The position numbers were made by a program, and so were the translations under genes. The notes beneath the pieces were generated by a model, which worked only from the letters and a program-made list of their open reading frames with translations, was not told where the DNA came from and searched no databases. This document shows positions 18,866 to 28,682 of a DNA stretch of 64,000 nucleotides, in pieces (within the stretch, counting starts at the first letter, position 1; the number at the start of each line of letters is the position of its first letter). The stretch is taken from the NCBI RefSeq assembly GCF_001428895.1, contig NZ_LMJA01000028.1:5972-69971 (forward strand), read 5' to 3'. The DNA is from Mycobacterium sp. Root265 (GTDB taxonomy: Bacteria > Actinomycetota > Actinomycetes > Mycobacteriales > Mycobacteriaceae).

Positions 18866-19447
18866 ATGAACAACGACGACCTCACGACACTGCGGGTGTC
18901 CGACGCCGACCGCAACGGCACCCTGCGCCGGCTGCACAATGCGGTGGCGCTCGGGCTGATCGACATCGGTGAATTCGAGGAACGCTCGGCGCTGGTGTCA
19001 CAGGCCCGGCTGCACACCGATCTGGAAGCACTCGTCGGCGACCTGCCCGGACCCGGCGCCATCATCACCTCGGCCGCCGACCGGGTGGAACTGCGCGGTG
19101 TGCTGGGTTCGCTGAAACGTCATGGGGAATGGGTGGTTCCGACCCGGCTGGCGCTGCACCGCCGGATGGGTTCGGTGGATCTGGACCTGACCCGGGCGCG
19201 TTTTGCGGGCCCGATGATCGTGGTCGAACTCGATCTGCGGTTCGGTGGGCTGGACCTGCGTCTGCCCGACGGCGCGAGCGCCTCCATCGACGATGTCGAG
19301 GTGGTGGTGGGCAGTGCCAATGACCACCGCCGCGACGCGCCGGCCGAGGGCTCCCCGCACATCGTGCTCACCGGCAAGGTGGTGTGCGGTTCGGTGGATA
19401 TCCGCGGGCCACGCCGGAACTGGAAGCCCGGTTTTCGCCGGTCCTAA
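18866..19447 (+). CDS. DUF1707 and LiaF-like domain protein
   Basis: A 193-residue protein. The N-terminal 60 residues are a DUF1707/SHOCT-like helical module (LRVSDADRNGTLRRLHNAV and GEFEERSALVSQARLHTDL). The C-terminal half is beta-rich and resembles the soluble part of LiaF/YvqF cell-wall-stress proteins (GSVDLDLTRARFAGPMIVV). No membrane helix. Its place directly after a PBP fits an envelope-stress role, which is inference. Its stop overlaps that of the convergent thioesterase (CTAA). Confidence 0.82.
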   Translation: MNNDDLTTLRVSDADRNGTLRRLHNAVALGLIDIGEFEERSALVSQARLHTDLEALVGDLPGPGAIITSAADRVELRGVLGSLKRHGEWVVPTRLALHRRMGSVDLDLTRARFAGPMIVVELDLRFGGLDLRLPDGASASIDDVEVVVGSANDHRRDAPAEGSPHIVLTGKVVCGSVDIRGPRRNWKPGFRRS

Positions 19448-19821
19448 CGCGGTTCGAGCACCGCGAAGGTCAGCGTCGCGCGCGCGGCGAGCCGGTCGCG
19501 GGTGACATCGGTGACATCGACCGAGGTCACGATGAGCCGTTTTCCGGCCCGCACGATCTTGGCCTCGGCGCGGGCGGTGCCCATGATCGGGGCCAGGAAG
19601 TGGATGTTGAGATCGGCGGTCGTCACGTCGTGGCCGACGCCGGTGGCGTTGCCGGCCAGGATGCCCGCCGCGATATCGATGAGCGTCGCGACCAGCCCGC
19701 CCTGCAGTGCGCCACGGACATTGGCGAGATCGGGCCGGTTCTCCATCTCCAGCACCAGCCGGTCATCGGTCGATTCGATCTCCCGGTAGCCCAGCCGGTC
19801 CAGGATGTGCGTTTGGCTCAC
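19444..19821 (-). CDS. PaaI-type hotdog thioesterase
   Basis: A 125-residue hotdog-fold protein likely to hydrolyse acyl-CoA thioesters. The family core RGALQGGLVATLIDIAAGI is at about residues 35-53, followed by TTADLNIHFLAPI and TSVDVTD strands. It starts at an ATG (19821) and has no membrane segment. Single gene; the acyl substrate is unknown. Confidence 0.88.
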   Translation of the reverse strand: MSQTHILDRLGYREIESTDDRLVLEMENRPDLANVRGALQGGLVATLIDIAAGILAGNATGVGHDVTTADLNIHFLAPIMGTARAEAKIVRAGKRLIVTSVDVTDVTRDRLAARATLTFAVLEPR

Positions 19822-19828
19822 CGCCGTA

Positions 19829-19845
19829 CGGTAACACCATTACCG
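19829..19845. promoter_or_regulatory. Short dyad upstream of thioesterase gene
   Basis: Perfect CGGTAA/TTACCG inverted repeat with a 5-nt CACCA spacer, 8 bases upstream of the thioesterase start. It is in the divergent gap with the aminopeptidase gene. It could be an operator; no regulator is identified. Confidence 0.35.
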
Positions 19846-19925
19846 CATCCGGAGAATGGTGCTCTCCGCGGGTCGGTGCCCCGCGCTGCAGGCACCGCCC
19901 GTGAGCCGACGATTAGGCTGTCCCC

Positions 19926-20783
19926 ATGCCTGTGCGCGCGCCCCTTCGGTCCGGTGAGCTCTCCCCGACACTGCCGGTGCCCAAGTCCATCCCGCGTCCC
20001 GAGTACGCATGGAAGCCGACGGCGGTCGAAGGCCACGAACCGTGGGTGCAGACGCCGGAGGTCATCGAGAAGATGCGGGTGGCCGGACGGATCGCGGCCG
20101 GCGCCCTCGCCGAGGCCGGCAAGGCGGTCGCGCCCGGGGTGACCACCGACCACCTGGACCGCGTCGCGCACGAGTACATGCTCGATCACGGCGCGTACCC
20201 GTCCACCCTGGGCTACAAGGGATTTCCCAAGTCCTGCTGCACCTCGCTGAACGAGGTCATCTGCCACGGCATCCCGGATTCCACCGTCATCGAGGACGGT
20301 GACATCGTCAACATCGACGTTACCGCCTACCGCGACGGGGTGCACGGCGACACCAACGCCACCTTCCTGGCAGGCGATGTCTCCGAGGAGCACCGCCTGC
20401 TGGTCGAACGCACCCACGAGGCGACCATGCGTGCCATCAAGGCGGTCAAACCCGGCCGGGCACTGTCCATCGTCGGCCGGGTCATCGAGGCCTACGCGAA
20501 CCGGTTCGGCTACAACGTGGTACGCGATTTCACCGGTCACGGCATCGGCGAGACCTTCCACAACGGCCTGGTCGTGCTGCACTACGACCAGCCCGCGGTG
20601 GAGACCGTCATCGAACCGGGCATGACCTTCACCATCGAACCGATGATCAACCTCGGCGCCCTGGACTACGAGATCTGGGATGACGGCTGGACGGTGGCCA
20701 CCCGCGATCGCAAGTGGACCGCCCAGTTCGAGCACACGCTGGTGGTCACCGAGGACGGTGCCGAGATCCTGACGCTCGTGTGA
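19926..20783 (+). CDS. mapB: Type I methionine aminopeptidase
   Basis: Metallo-enzyme removing N-terminal Met from new proteins, 285 residues. The N-terminal 40 residues hold a Pro-rich extension ([16 protein letters not shown]) like that of the SH3-binding MapB type. The five metal ligands can be placed in [19 protein letters not shown] (two Asp), [10 protein letters not shown] (His), FTIEPM (Glu) and AQFEHTL (Glu). It overlaps cobQ by 4 bases. Confidence 0.96.
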   Translation: MPVRAPLRSGELSPTLPVPKSIPRPEYAWKPTAVEGHEPWVQTPEVIEKMRVAGRIAAGALAEAGKAVAPGVTTDHLDRVAHEYMLDHGAYPSTLGYKGFPKSCCTSLNEVICHGIPDSTVIEDGDIVNIDVTAYRDGVHGDTNATFLAGDVSEEHRLLVERTHEATMRAIKAVKPGRALSIVGRVIEAYANRFGYNVVRDFTGHGIGETFHNGLVVLHYDQPAVETVIEPGMTFTIEPMINLGALDYEIWDDGWTVATRDRKWTAQFEHTLVVTEDGAEILTLV

Positions 20784-22270
20784 GCGCACTGCTGATCGCC
20801 GGCACCACCTCCGACGCCGGCAAGTCGATGGTGGTCGCCGGGCTGTGCAGACTGCTGGCGCGCAGGGGAATTCGGGTCGCGCCGTTCAAGGCGCAGAACA
20901 TGAGCAACAACTCCGCCGTCACCGTCGAGGGCGGTGAGATCGGCCGCGCCCAGGCCATGCAGGCGCGTGCGGCCGGGCTGGCGCCCAGCGTGCGGTTCAA
21001 CCCGGTGCTGCTCAAACCGGGCAGCGACCGGACATCGCAACTGGTGGTGCGCGGTCAGGTCGCGGGCACCATGGCCGCCGGCGACTACCTGACCAAACGG
21101 CGTCAACTCGCCGATATCGTCAACGGCGAATTGGCAGCACTGCGAACAGAATTCGACGTGGTCATCTGCGAGGGCGCCGGGTCGCCGGCGGAGATCAACC
21201 TGCGGGCCACCGATCTGGCGAACATGGGACTTGCCCGCGCCGGCGATCTGCCGGTGGTGGTGGTCGGCGACATCGACCGCGGTGGCCTGCTGGCCCACCT
21301 GTTCGGGACCGTCGCGGTGCTCGAACCCGAGGATCAGAAGCTCATCAGCGGATTCCTGGTGAACAAGTTCCGCGGTGACCCGGCGCTACTGGAACCTGGG
21401 CTGCACCAACTGCGCGACCTGACCGGGCGGCCCACCTACGGCGTCATCCCGTACCTGGACGGGCTGTGGCTGGACACCGAGGATTCGCTGTCGGTGCAGG
21501 CCGGGCAGAGCCTCGGGCAGCCGATCCCGCCCCGCGGCGCGGAGTGGCTGACGGTGGCCGCGGTGCGCCTGCCGCGCATCTCGAACTCCACCGACGTCGA
21601 GGCGCTGGCCTGTGAGCCGGGGGTGGCGGTGCGCTGGGTCGCCGACCCCGCCGAGGTCGCCGAGGCCGATGTGGTGGTGCTGCCCGGCAGCAAGGCGACC
21701 GTCTCCGACCTGGCATGGCTGCGCGAGCGCGGCCTGGCCGCGGCGGTGCACGCGCACGCGGCGGCGGGCCGGCCGGTGCTCGGTGTGTGCGGCGGCTTCC
21801 AGATGCTGTGCCGGTCCATCGACGACCCAGTCGAATCCGGCGCCGGTGCCGTCGACGGGCTCGGCCTGCTCGACGCCGACATCGTGTTCGAGCCGGAGAA
21901 GACGTTGCGGCACTGGGAAACTCCGTTGCACGGCTACGAGATCCACCACGGTCAGGTCCGTCGCAGCGGCGACGACGACTGGCTGGGCGTCGGGATCCGC
22001 CGCGGTGCGGTCTACGGCACGCACTGGCACGGCCTGCTCGACAACGACGAGGTCCGGCGCGCCTGGCTGACCGAGGCCGCCGCGGCGGCGGGCCGGTCCG
22101 GCTTCGAGGTGGCCGGCGACGTCAGCGTGGTCGCCCGCCGCGATGCCCAGCTGGACCTGATGGCCGATGCGCTGACCACCCACGTCGATCTCGATGCGCT
22201 GCTGGGTCTGCTCGGCGGTGCTCCGCGGCGACCGGTCATCGCCTCGGCGCTGGGTAGCCTGGGCCCATGA
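20780..22270 (+). CDS. cobQ: Cobyric acid synthase
   Basis: Glutamine-dependent amidase that amidates four carboxylates of adenosylcobyrinic acid diamide in cobalamin synthesis. 496 residues from the GTG at 20780; the longer frame runs back into mapB. The N-terminal dethiobiotin-synthetase-like P-loop is [10 protein letters not shown], with [11 protein letters not shown] following. The C-terminal class I glutaminase domain has its Cys in VCGGFQML (about 337). Other corrinoid genes (cobO, cobB, cysG) are about 14 kb downstream. Confidence 0.96.
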   Translation: MSALLIAGTTSDAGKSMVVAGLCRLLARRGIRVAPFKAQNMSNNSAVTVEGGEIGRAQAMQARAAGLAPSVRFNPVLLKPGSDRTSQLVVRGQVAGTMAAGDYLTKRRQLADIVNGELAALRTEFDVVICEGAGSPAEINLRATDLANMGLARAGDLPVVVVGDIDRGGLLAHLFGTVAVLEPEDQKLISGFLVNKFRGDPALLEPGLHQLRDLTGRPTYGVIPYLDGLWLDTEDSLSVQAGQSLGQPIPPRGAEWLTVAAVRLPRISNSTDVEALACEPGVAVRWVADPAEVAEADVVVLPGSKATVSDLAWLRERGLAAAVHAHAAAGRPVLGVCGGFQMLCRSIDDPVESGAGAVDGLGLLDADIVFEPEKTLRHWETPLHGYEIHHGQVRRSGDDDWLGVGIRRGAVYGTHWHGLLDNDEVRRAWLTEAAAAAGRSGFEVAGDVSVVARRDAQLDLMADALTTHVDLDALLGLLGGAPRRPVIASALGSLGP

Positions 22271-22938
22271 CGCCCATGGTTCGGTGGCTGCCGGCACTGC
22301 TCGCGGTGATGGCCACCGCGCTCACCGGTTGCACCAGCGCCGTACAGGGCAGCCCGACCTGGCCGGGGGAGCGACTGGAACGCGTGCTGCTGAGCTCGGC
22401 CGACTTCCCGGCGGGCGTGCAGTTCGACCGCATCATCGAGAACCCCGGCGAACCCGACGGCACCGGGGCGCCGCCGGCGATGCTGTCCGATCCGCCCGGG
22501 TGCAGCGAGGGCTTCACCAAGGTGATCACCGCGTCCGCCGAGCGCGGCGCCGGCAGCGCGGCCAAGTACACCGTCAGCTACGACGGGGCCCGGACGCTGG
22601 TGACGGTGCTGAGCTGGCCGCTGGACATGGAGGGGCTGGACGCCACCGCGCAGCGGTGCGCGAGCTTCGCGACCTACTTCGACCGCAACGCCGCACCCAT
22701 CCCGATGACCACCGAACGACTGGACACCGAGCGCCCCGACGCGCTGGTCTATCAGCAGACGATGGATCTCGCCGGTGCGCAGAGCAGTGTCTGGTTCTCC
22801 TTCGAGAACGTCGATTCGATGGCCGTTTTCGCCGTCGCGTTCCCGACGGCCAACCCGTCGATCCCCGTCAAAGCCACGCTGCCGCAGACCTTTCTGGATG
22901 TCACCGGCAAACAAGCGCAACGTCTGCGGACACCCTGA
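22267..22938 (+). CDS. Putative lipoprotein, unknown function
   Basis: A 223-residue exported protein with a signal sequence ending in LTGC (lipobox Cys about 22). The mature part resembles mycobacterial sensor or LppX-like beta proteins only loosely, and I cannot name the family. Two cysteines (DPPGCSEGF and QRCASF) could form a disulfide. Its start overlaps the cobQ stop by 4 bases, so the two are probably coupled, although a functional link to cobalamin is not evident. Confidence 0.75.
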   Translation: MTPMVRWLPALLAVMATALTGCTSAVQGSPTWPGERLERVLLSSADFPAGVQFDRIIENPGEPDGTGAPPAMLSDPPGCSEGFTKVITASAERGAGSAAKYTVSYDGARTLVTVLSWPLDMEGLDATAQRCASFATYFDRNAAPIPMTTERLDTERPDALVYQQTMDLAGAQSSVWFSFENVDSMAVFAVAFPTANPSIPVKATLPQTFLDVTGKQAQRLRTP

Positions 22939-22993
22939 TGGCCGACGTGCAAGACCGGGAAAACGCCTGCGCCGAGCCCGCGGATGTCCTAGC

Positions 22994-23578
22994 GTGACCG
23001 ACATGCCCCCCGAGACCGCTGGGTCGACCGTGACCGTCGACGGTTTCGCATTCCCGGTCGAGGTCGCAGGTCCGGAGAACGCCGGAGTGGTGGTGCTGCT
23101 GGGGTCCGTCCAGCATGCGCCGGCGGCCTACAGCGCGGTGTGTGAGCGGCTGCACACCGCATCGCTGCGCACCGTCGTCATCGCCCCGTCGCCCCGCCTG
23201 ACCGCGGTTTCAGTTATCGCCATCCTGGACGCGCTGCAGGTGCGCTGGGGCACCCTGGTCGGCGACCGGGTCGGGGCCGAACTGGCCTGGGAGCTCGCGG
23301 CCACCCGGCTGGACCGGTTCACCGGGCTGGTGGTGATCGACCGCGGACATCCGCGCGCCCCCGATGAGGCCGGCGCCATCCGCGACGAGAACTGCCCGCC
23401 GGTGGAGGTGGCCACCACCGCGTTGGTGAGCACCGCCGCGGCGGCGAAAGTGGCGCGCGCCAGCCAGCGCTTCGTCTACGGCGACTTCCGTCTGGTCGAG
23501 CTGCTGGGGCGGCGCAACGCCGGCGAATCCACCGCGCAGCTGGCCGCCGAGATCGTGATGCGCACCAGCACCTGGTGA
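22994..23578 (+). CDS. Small alpha/beta-hydrolase-like protein
   Basis: A 194-residue protein from the GTG at 22994 (ATG at 23003 also in frame). The hydrophobic strand VVVLLGSVQHAPAAY and the TLVGDRVGAELAWELA segment resemble an alpha/beta-hydrolase fold. The usual GxSxG elbow appears as GDRVG, so the nucleophile Ser is replaced by Arg and activity is doubtful. It may be a shortened, catalytically altered relative. Upstream of glnA4 by 102 bp. Confidence 0.65.
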   Translation: MTDMPPETAGSTVTVDGFAFPVEVAGPENAGVVVLLGSVQHAPAAYSAVCERLHTASLRTVVIAPSPRLTAVSVIAILDALQVRWGTLVGDRVGAELAWELAATRLDRFTGLVVIDRGHPRAPDEAGAIRDENCPPVEVATTALVSTAAAAKVARASQRFVYGDFRLVELLGRRNAGESTAQLAAEIVMRTSTW

Positions 23579-23680
23579 CGGCGGGGCCCTCTCGCATTCC
23601 ATTGGTCTGATGGCCTACCTTTAGAGGTGGCGCCGGGTCACCGCCGATCCCGCGCCGTAGCCGACGAGGGAGTGCGCCCC

Positions 23681-25045
23681 ATGGTTGACACCGGAATGCT
23701 GTCGCAGGCCGATCTGGAACAGCTCGTCGCCGCCCGCGAGATCGACACCGTCATCGTCGCGTTCCCCGACATGCAGGGCCGTCTCATCGGTAAACGGGTG
23801 TCGGCGCGGCTGTTCGTCGAAGAGGTCGCCGCGCACGGCGCCGAGTGTTGCAACTACCTGCTGGCCGTCGATGTCGACATGAACACCGTCGACGGCTATG
23901 CGATGTCGAGCTGGGAGACCGGCTACGGCGACATGGCCATGACCCCGGATTTCGCCACCCTGCGCCTGCTGCCGTGGCAGCCGGGCACGGCGCTGGTGAT
24001 GGCCGACCTGTCCTTCACCGACGGCCGGCCCGTCGCGGTTTCCCCGCGCACCATCCTGCGCACCCAGCTCGACCGGCTGGCCGAGCGCGGCCTGAGCGCG
24101 TTCGTCGGTACCGAGCTGGAGTTCATGGTCTTCGACGACACCTACCGCGAGGCCTGGAAATCCGGCTACCGCAACCTGACACCGGCCACCGATTACAACA
24201 TCGACTACGCGATGCTGGCGTCCACCCGGATGGAGCCGCTGCTGCGCGACATCCGCCTCGGGATGGATGGCGCGGGCATGTACTGCGAGGGCGTGAAGGG
24301 CGAGTGCAACCTGGGTCAGCAGGAAATCGCGTTCCGCTATGACGAGGCCCTGGTCACCTGCGACAACCACACCATCTACAAGAACGGCGCCAAGGAGATC
24401 GCCGATCAGCACGGCAAATCGCTGACCTTCATGGCCAAGTTCGATGAGCGCGAAGGCAACAGCTGCCACATCCACATCTCGCTGCAAGCCACCGACGGGG
24501 CGGCGGTCTTCGCCGACGAGGATGATCCGGACGGCATGTCGGCGATGTTCCGCAGCTTCGTGGCAGGCCAGATCGCCACCCTGCGCGAGCTCACCTTCTT
24601 CTACGCACCGAACATCAACTCCTACAAGCGTTTCGCCGACGGCAGCTTTGCCCCGACCGCGATCGCCTGGGGGATGGACAACCGCACCTGCGCGCTGCGG
24701 GTGGTCGGTCACGGCCCCGGGATGCGGGTGGAGTGCCGGGCACCCGGCGGTGACGTCAACCAGTACCTGGCCGTCGCGGCGCTGATCGCCGGCGGTCTGC
24801 ACGGTATCGATGAGGGCCTGGAACTGGAGGAAGCCTGCACCGGCAACGCCTACACCGGTGGCGCGCAACGGCTGCCGAGCACCCTGGCCGAGTCGGCGGC
24901 GCTGTTCGAGCACTCCGAGATCGCCAAGGCCGCGTTCGGTGACGAGGTGGTCGCCCACTATCTGAACAATGCGCACATCGAGCTCGCCGCGTTCAATGCC
25001 GCGGTGACCGACTGGGAGAGGGTGCGCGGCTTTGAGCGACTCTGA
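23681..25045 (+). CDS. glnA4: GlnA4-type glutamine synthetase-like ligase
   Basis: ATP-dependent ligase of the glutamine synthetase fold, 454 residues from the ATG at 23681. GS landmarks are FVGTELEFMVF, GMYCEGVKGECNLGQQEI (metal-binding Glu residues), NSCHIHISL, FFYAPNINSYKRF and RNRT-like DNRTCALRVVGHG. Members of this subgroup glutamylate amines rather than ammonia in studied actinobacteria. Its neighbour encodes a gamma-glutamyl hydrolase and the next an aldehyde dehydrogenase, which supports a Puu-like route. Overlaps the next gene by 14 bases. Confidence 0.92.
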   Translation: MVDTGMLSQADLEQLVAAREIDTVIVAFPDMQGRLIGKRVSARLFVEEVAAHGAECCNYLLAVDVDMNTVDGYAMSSWETGYGDMAMTPDFATLRLLPWQPGTALVMADLSFTDGRPVAVSPRTILRTQLDRLAERGLSAFVGTELEFMVFDDTYREAWKSGYRNLTPATDYNIDYAMLASTRMEPLLRDIRLGMDGAGMYCEGVKGECNLGQQEIAFRYDEALVTCDNHTIYKNGAKEIADQHGKSLTFMAKFDEREGNSCHIHISLQATDGAAVFADEDDPDGMSAMFRSFVAGQIATLRELTFFYAPNINSYKRFADGSFAPTAIAWGMDNRTCALRVVGHGPGMRVECRAPGGDVNQYLAVAALIAGGLHGIDEGLELEEACTGNAYTGGAQRLPSTLAESAALFEHSEIAKAAFGDEVVAHYLNNAHIELAAFNAAVTDWERVRGFERL

Positions 25046-25790
25046 AGCCAGAGCGGTCCCGAGACCTGTCCTGGGCCTGACCACCTACCTGCAGCGCGCC
25101 CAGACCGGCGTCTGGGATGTCGACGCCAGCTTCCTGCCGGCCATCTACATCGACGGGGTGAACCGCGGCGGCGCCACCGCGCTGCTGCTGCCGCCGCAAC
25201 CCGGCGGCACCGAGGTGGCCGACCGCGTCCTCGACGGCATCGACGGCGTGATCATCACCGGCGGCCGCGACGTCAACCCGGAAAGCTATGGCAGTCAACG
25301 GCACCCGACCACCGATGAGCCGATGGGCGAGCGGGACTCCTGGGAGTTCGCACTGCTCAACGCGGCGTTGCGGCGCGGTATGCCGGTGCTCGGAATCTGC
25401 CGCGGCGCCCAGGTGCTCAACGTCGCGCTCGGCGGCACCCTGCACCAGCACCTGCCCGATGTGCTCGGGCACAGCCGCCACCAGCAGGGCAACGCGGTGT
25501 TCAGCACCTCCTCGGTACGCACCGTGGCCGGGACCCGGCTGGCGGCCCTCATCGGTGAGACCTCCGATGCGCAGTGCTATCACCATCAGGCCATCGACGC
25601 GCTCGGTGCCGGGCTGATCGTCAGCGCCCGCGACACCGCCGACGGTGTCATCGAGGCGGTTGAACTCGAAGGCGACAGCTTCGTGCTCGCCGTGCAGTGG
25701 CATCCCGAGGAGCGCCTCGACGATGTGCGGCTGTTCACGGCGGTGGCCGACGCGGCACGCGAATACACAACAGAAAGGGTGTCCCGATGA
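25032..25790 (+). CDS. Gamma-glutamyl-amine hydrolase, PuuD-like class I glutaminase
   Basis: Peptidase C26-type hydrolase of 252 residues predicted to release glutamate from gamma-glutamylated intermediates. The nucleophile Cys is in LGICRGAQVLNVALGG (about 123-138) and the His/Glu pair in VQWHPEER (about 224). The TTG start overlaps glnA4 by 14 bases, and its end overlaps aldC by 4 (ATGA), so the three are translationally coupled. Corresponds by order to Rv2859c. Confidence 0.9.
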   Translation: MSDSEARAVPRPVLGLTTYLQRAQTGVWDVDASFLPAIYIDGVNRGGATALLLPPQPGGTEVADRVLDGIDGVIITGGRDVNPESYGSQRHPTTDEPMGERDSWEFALLNAALRRGMPVLGICRGAQVLNVALGGTLHQHLPDVLGHSRHQQGNAVFSTSSVRTVAGTRLAALIGETSDAQCYHHQAIDALGAGLIVSARDTADGVIEAVELEGDSFVLAVQWHPEERLDDVRLFTAVADAAREYTTERVSR

Positions 25791-27154
25791 GCACCTCGAC
25801 GGTCATCAACCCGGCCACCGAGGACGTACTGCGCGATGTCGAACTGCTCGACATCGAGGCGGTGGACGATGCGGTGGCCCGCGCGGTCGCCGCGCAGCGG
25901 CGGTGGGCCCGGCTGGCGCCCGCCGAACGGGCCGGCGCGCTGCGGGCCTTCGCTGCGGTCGTCGACGCGCATATCGGTGAGCTCGCCGCCCTGGAGGTCG
26001 CCAACTCCGGGCACCCGGTCGGGCAGGCCGAATGGGAGGCCGGGCATGTCCGCGACGTGCTGACCTACTACTCGGCCGCCCCGGAACGCCTGCTGGGACA
26101 GCAGATCCCGGTGGCCGGCGGTATCGACATCACCTTCAACGAGCCGCTCGGGGTCGTCGGGATCATCACCCCGTGGAACTTCCCGATGACCATCGCGTCG
26201 TGGGGTTTCGCCCCGGCGCTGGCCGCCGGTAACGCCGTGGTGCTCAAACCGGCCGAATGGACGCCGCTGACCAGCCTGCGCCTGGCCGAGCTGGCGGTGG
26301 CGGCCGGGCTGGACCCCGACCTGTTCCAGGTGCTGCCGGGCGCCGGAGGGGTGGTCGGCGAACGCTTCGTCAGCCACCCCGATGTGCGCAAGATCGTGTT
26401 CACCGGATCGACCGCCGTCGGCACCCGGGTGATGGCCGGTGCGGCCGCGCAGGTCAAACGCGTCACCCTGGAACTCGGGGGCAAGAGCGCCAATATCGTG
26501 TTCGACGACTGCGACCTGGAGCGCGCGGCTGCCACCGCGCCCTACGGCGTCTTCGACAATGCCGGCCAGGACTGCTGCGCGCGCAGCCGAATTTTGGTGC
26601 AGCGCAACGTCTACGACCGGTTCATGGAACTGCTGGAACCCGCCGTCGCGAGTGTGAAGGTCGGCGACCCGACCTCCCGCGACACCGAGATGGGACCATT
26701 GGTGTCGCGCACACACTGGGAATCGGTGCGCGGCTACGTCCCCGACGATGCCCCGGTGGCCTTTCGCGGATCGGCACCGTCAGGTCCCGGCTTCTGGTTC
26801 CCGCCAACGGTGTTGACGCCGCAGCGCACCGACCGCACCGTCACCGAGGAGATCTTCGGGCCGGTGGTCACCGTGCTGCCGTTCGAGGACGAGGCCGACG
26901 CCATCGCGCTGGCCAACGACACCAGCTACGGGCTGTCCGGCTCGATCTGGACCGAGAACGTGTCACGGGCGCTGCGGGTCTCGCGTGCCGTGGAGGCCGG
27001 GAACCTCAGCGTCAACTCGCACTCCTCGGTGCGCTACAGCACCCCGTTCGGTGGCTTCAAACAGTCCGGCCTCGGCCGCGAGCTGGGCCCCGATGCGCCA
27101 CTGCACTTCACAGAAACCAAGAACGTCTTCATTGCGATAACGGAGAACATCTAA
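25787..27154 (+). CDS. aldC: Aldehyde dehydrogenase AldC
   Basis: NAD(P)-dependent aldehyde dehydrogenase of 455 residues from the ATG at 25787. The cofactor segment is ITPWNFPMT, the general-base Glu is in TLELGGKSANIVF and the nucleophile Cys in FDNAGQDCCARSR. The EEIFGPVVTV motif is near the C-terminus. In the proposed pathway it would oxidise the gamma-glutamyl aldehyde to an acid. It overlaps the SDR gene by one base (TAATG). Confidence 0.95.
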   Translation: MSTSTVINPATEDVLRDVELLDIEAVDDAVARAVAAQRRWARLAPAERAGALRAFAAVVDAHIGELAALEVANSGHPVGQAEWEAGHVRDVLTYYSAAPERLLGQQIPVAGGIDITFNEPLGVVGIITPWNFPMTIASWGFAPALAAGNAVVLKPAEWTPLTSLRLAELAVAAGLDPDLFQVLPGAGGVVGERFVSHPDVRKIVFTGSTAVGTRVMAGAAAQVKRVTLELGGKSANIVFDDCDLERAAATAPYGVFDNAGQDCCARSRILVQRNVYDRFMELLEPAVASVKVGDPTSRDTEMGPLVSRTHWESVRGYVPDDAPVAFRGSAPSGPGFWFPPTVLTPQRTDRTVTEEIFGPVVTVLPFEDEADAIALANDTSYGLSGSIWTENVSRALRVSRAVEAGNLSVNSHSSVRYSTPFGGFKQSGLGRELGPDAPLHFTETKNVFIAITENI

Positions 27155-27936
27155 TGGAAAACGTAGATCTGACCCAGCGACTCAAGGACAAGGTCGCCGT
27201 CATCACCGGCGGCGCCAGCGGTATCGGGCTGGCGGCCGCCAAGCGCATGCAGGCCGAAGGTGCGATCGTCGTCATCGGCGATGTCGATCCGGCCGCGGGC
27301 AAGACCGTCGCCAACGATCTCAATGTCCAGTTCGTCCAGGTCGATGTCTCCGACCCAGCTGCGGTGGACAACCTGTTCGACACCGCCTTCGACGTGCACG
27401 GCGGGGTGGACATCGCCTTCAACAACGCCGGAATCAGCCCGCCCGACGACGATCTGATCGAGAACACCAGCCTCGACGCGTGGCAGCGGGTACAGGACGT
27501 GAACCTCAAATCGGTGTTCCTGTGCTCGAAGGCGGCGCTGCGGCACATGGTGCCCGCCCAGAAGGGGTCGATCATCAACACCGCATCGTTCGTGGCGGTG
27601 CTCGGCTCGGCCACCTCGCAGATCTCCTACACCGCCTCCAAGGGTGGGGTGCTCGCGATGTCGCGCGAGCTCGGCGTGCAGTACGCCCGCCAGGGCATCC
27701 GGGTCAACGCGCTGTGCCCGGGCCCGGTGAACACTCCACTGCTCAAGGAACTGTTCGCCAAGGATCCCGAGCGCGCCGCGCGCCGGCTGGTGCACGTCCC
27801 CGTCGGCCGGTTCGCCGAGCCCGAGGAACTGGCGGCCGCGGTGGCGTTCCTGGCCAGCGACGACGCGTCCTTCATCACCGGGTCCAGCTTCCTGGTCGAC
27901 GGTGGTATCAGCTCGGCCTACGTCACGCCGCTGTGA
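27154..27936 (+). CDS. SDR-family oxidoreductase (Rv2857c-like)
   Basis: Classical SDR of 260 residues starting at the ATG at 27154. It has ITGGASGIGLAAAKR, NNAGISPPDDD, the catalytic YTASKGG and SSFLVDGG. It may generate the aldehyde from an alcohol-bearing gamma-glutamyl compound such as one derived from ethanolamine; that is inference from neighbours, since no PuuB-type oxidase is present. Confidence 0.92.
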   Translation: MENVDLTQRLKDKVAVITGGASGIGLAAAKRMQAEGAIVVIGDVDPAAGKTVANDLNVQFVQVDVSDPAAVDNLFDTAFDVHGGVDIAFNNAGISPPDDDLIENTSLDAWQRVQDVNLKSVFLCSKAALRHMVPAQKGSIINTASFVAVLGSATSQISYTASKGGVLAMSRELGVQYARQGIRVNALCPGPVNTPLLKELFAKDPERAARRLVHVPVGRFAEPEELAAAVAFLASDDASFITGSSFLVDGGISSAYVTPL

Positions 27937-27949
27937 GATAGCGGACACC

Positions 27950-28672
27950 ATGACCTCCCCGCCGGATCCGCAGACCACCTCGGAGAGCCTGCTGCGACCG
28001 GTACGGCTGGGCAATGCCTTCGAGGACACCGTGGCGCGGCTGCTGCAGACCATCCGGCTCGGGGTGCTGGCGCCCGGCGAGTCGCTGCCACCGGAACGCG
28101 AGCTGGCCGCGCGGCTCGGCGTCAGCCGGGACACCGTGCGGGAGGCCATCAAATCACTGGCCGAGGCCGGCTATCTGGTGTCGCGGCGCGGACGGTACGG
28201 CGGCACGTTCCTGGCCGACGAGATACCCAGGCTGGCACCCGGCACCGAGGACGTCACCCGGGCCGACATCGACGATGCGCTGCGACTGCGCGAGATCCTG
28301 GAGGTGGGCGCCGCGCGGTCGGCGGCCGGCCGCACGCTGACCGAGGCCGAGCGCGGTGAGCTGTGCGCCCGGCTCGACGATGTGCGCGGGGCCGCCCCCG
28401 AGGACTACCGCCGGCTGGACTCCCGGCTGCACCTGGCGATCGCGGAGGCGGCGGGTTCGGTGTCGCTGGTGCCGCTGGTGGCCGAGAACCGGATGCGGGT
28501 CAACGCCCTGCTGGACCAGATCCCGCTGTTGCCGCGCAACATCGCGCACTCCGACGAGCAGCACGAGGCGATCGTCGGCGCCATCCTGGCCGCAGACGCC
28601 GCCGCGGCGGCCGACGCCATGTGCGCGCACCTGGCCGGCTCGGCCGCGCTGCTGCACGGCTTCCTGGACTAG
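27950..28672 (+). CDS. GntR/FadR-family transcriptional regulator
   Basis: A 240-residue regulator from the ATG at 27950. The N-terminal winged helix contains LPPERELAARLGVSRDTVREAIKSLAEAGYLVSRRGRYGG (about 42-82). The C-terminal all-helical FCD domain has metal-ligand-type residues in RLDSRLHLAIAEAAG and HSDEQHEAIVGAI. It follows the SDR by 13 bp, so it probably controls the glnA4-aldC block in response to a pathway metabolite. Confidence 0.92.
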   Translation: MTSPPDPQTTSESLLRPVRLGNAFEDTVARLLQTIRLGVLAPGESLPPERELAARLGVSRDTVREAIKSLAEAGYLVSRRGRYGGTFLADEIPRLAPGTEDVTRADIDDALRLREILEVGAARSAAGRTLTEAERGELCARLDDVRGAAPEDYRRLDSRLHLAIAEAAGSVSLVPLVAENRMRVNALLDQIPLLPRNIAHSDEQHEAIVGAILAADAAAAADAMCAHLAGSAALLHGFLD

Positions 28673-28682
28673 ATTGCCTTCC

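Noticed and set aside
17042-18937. 631-codon minus-strand open frame opposite the penicillin-binding protein
   Set aside because: The plus strand carries all PBP catalytic motifs; the minus frame has none.
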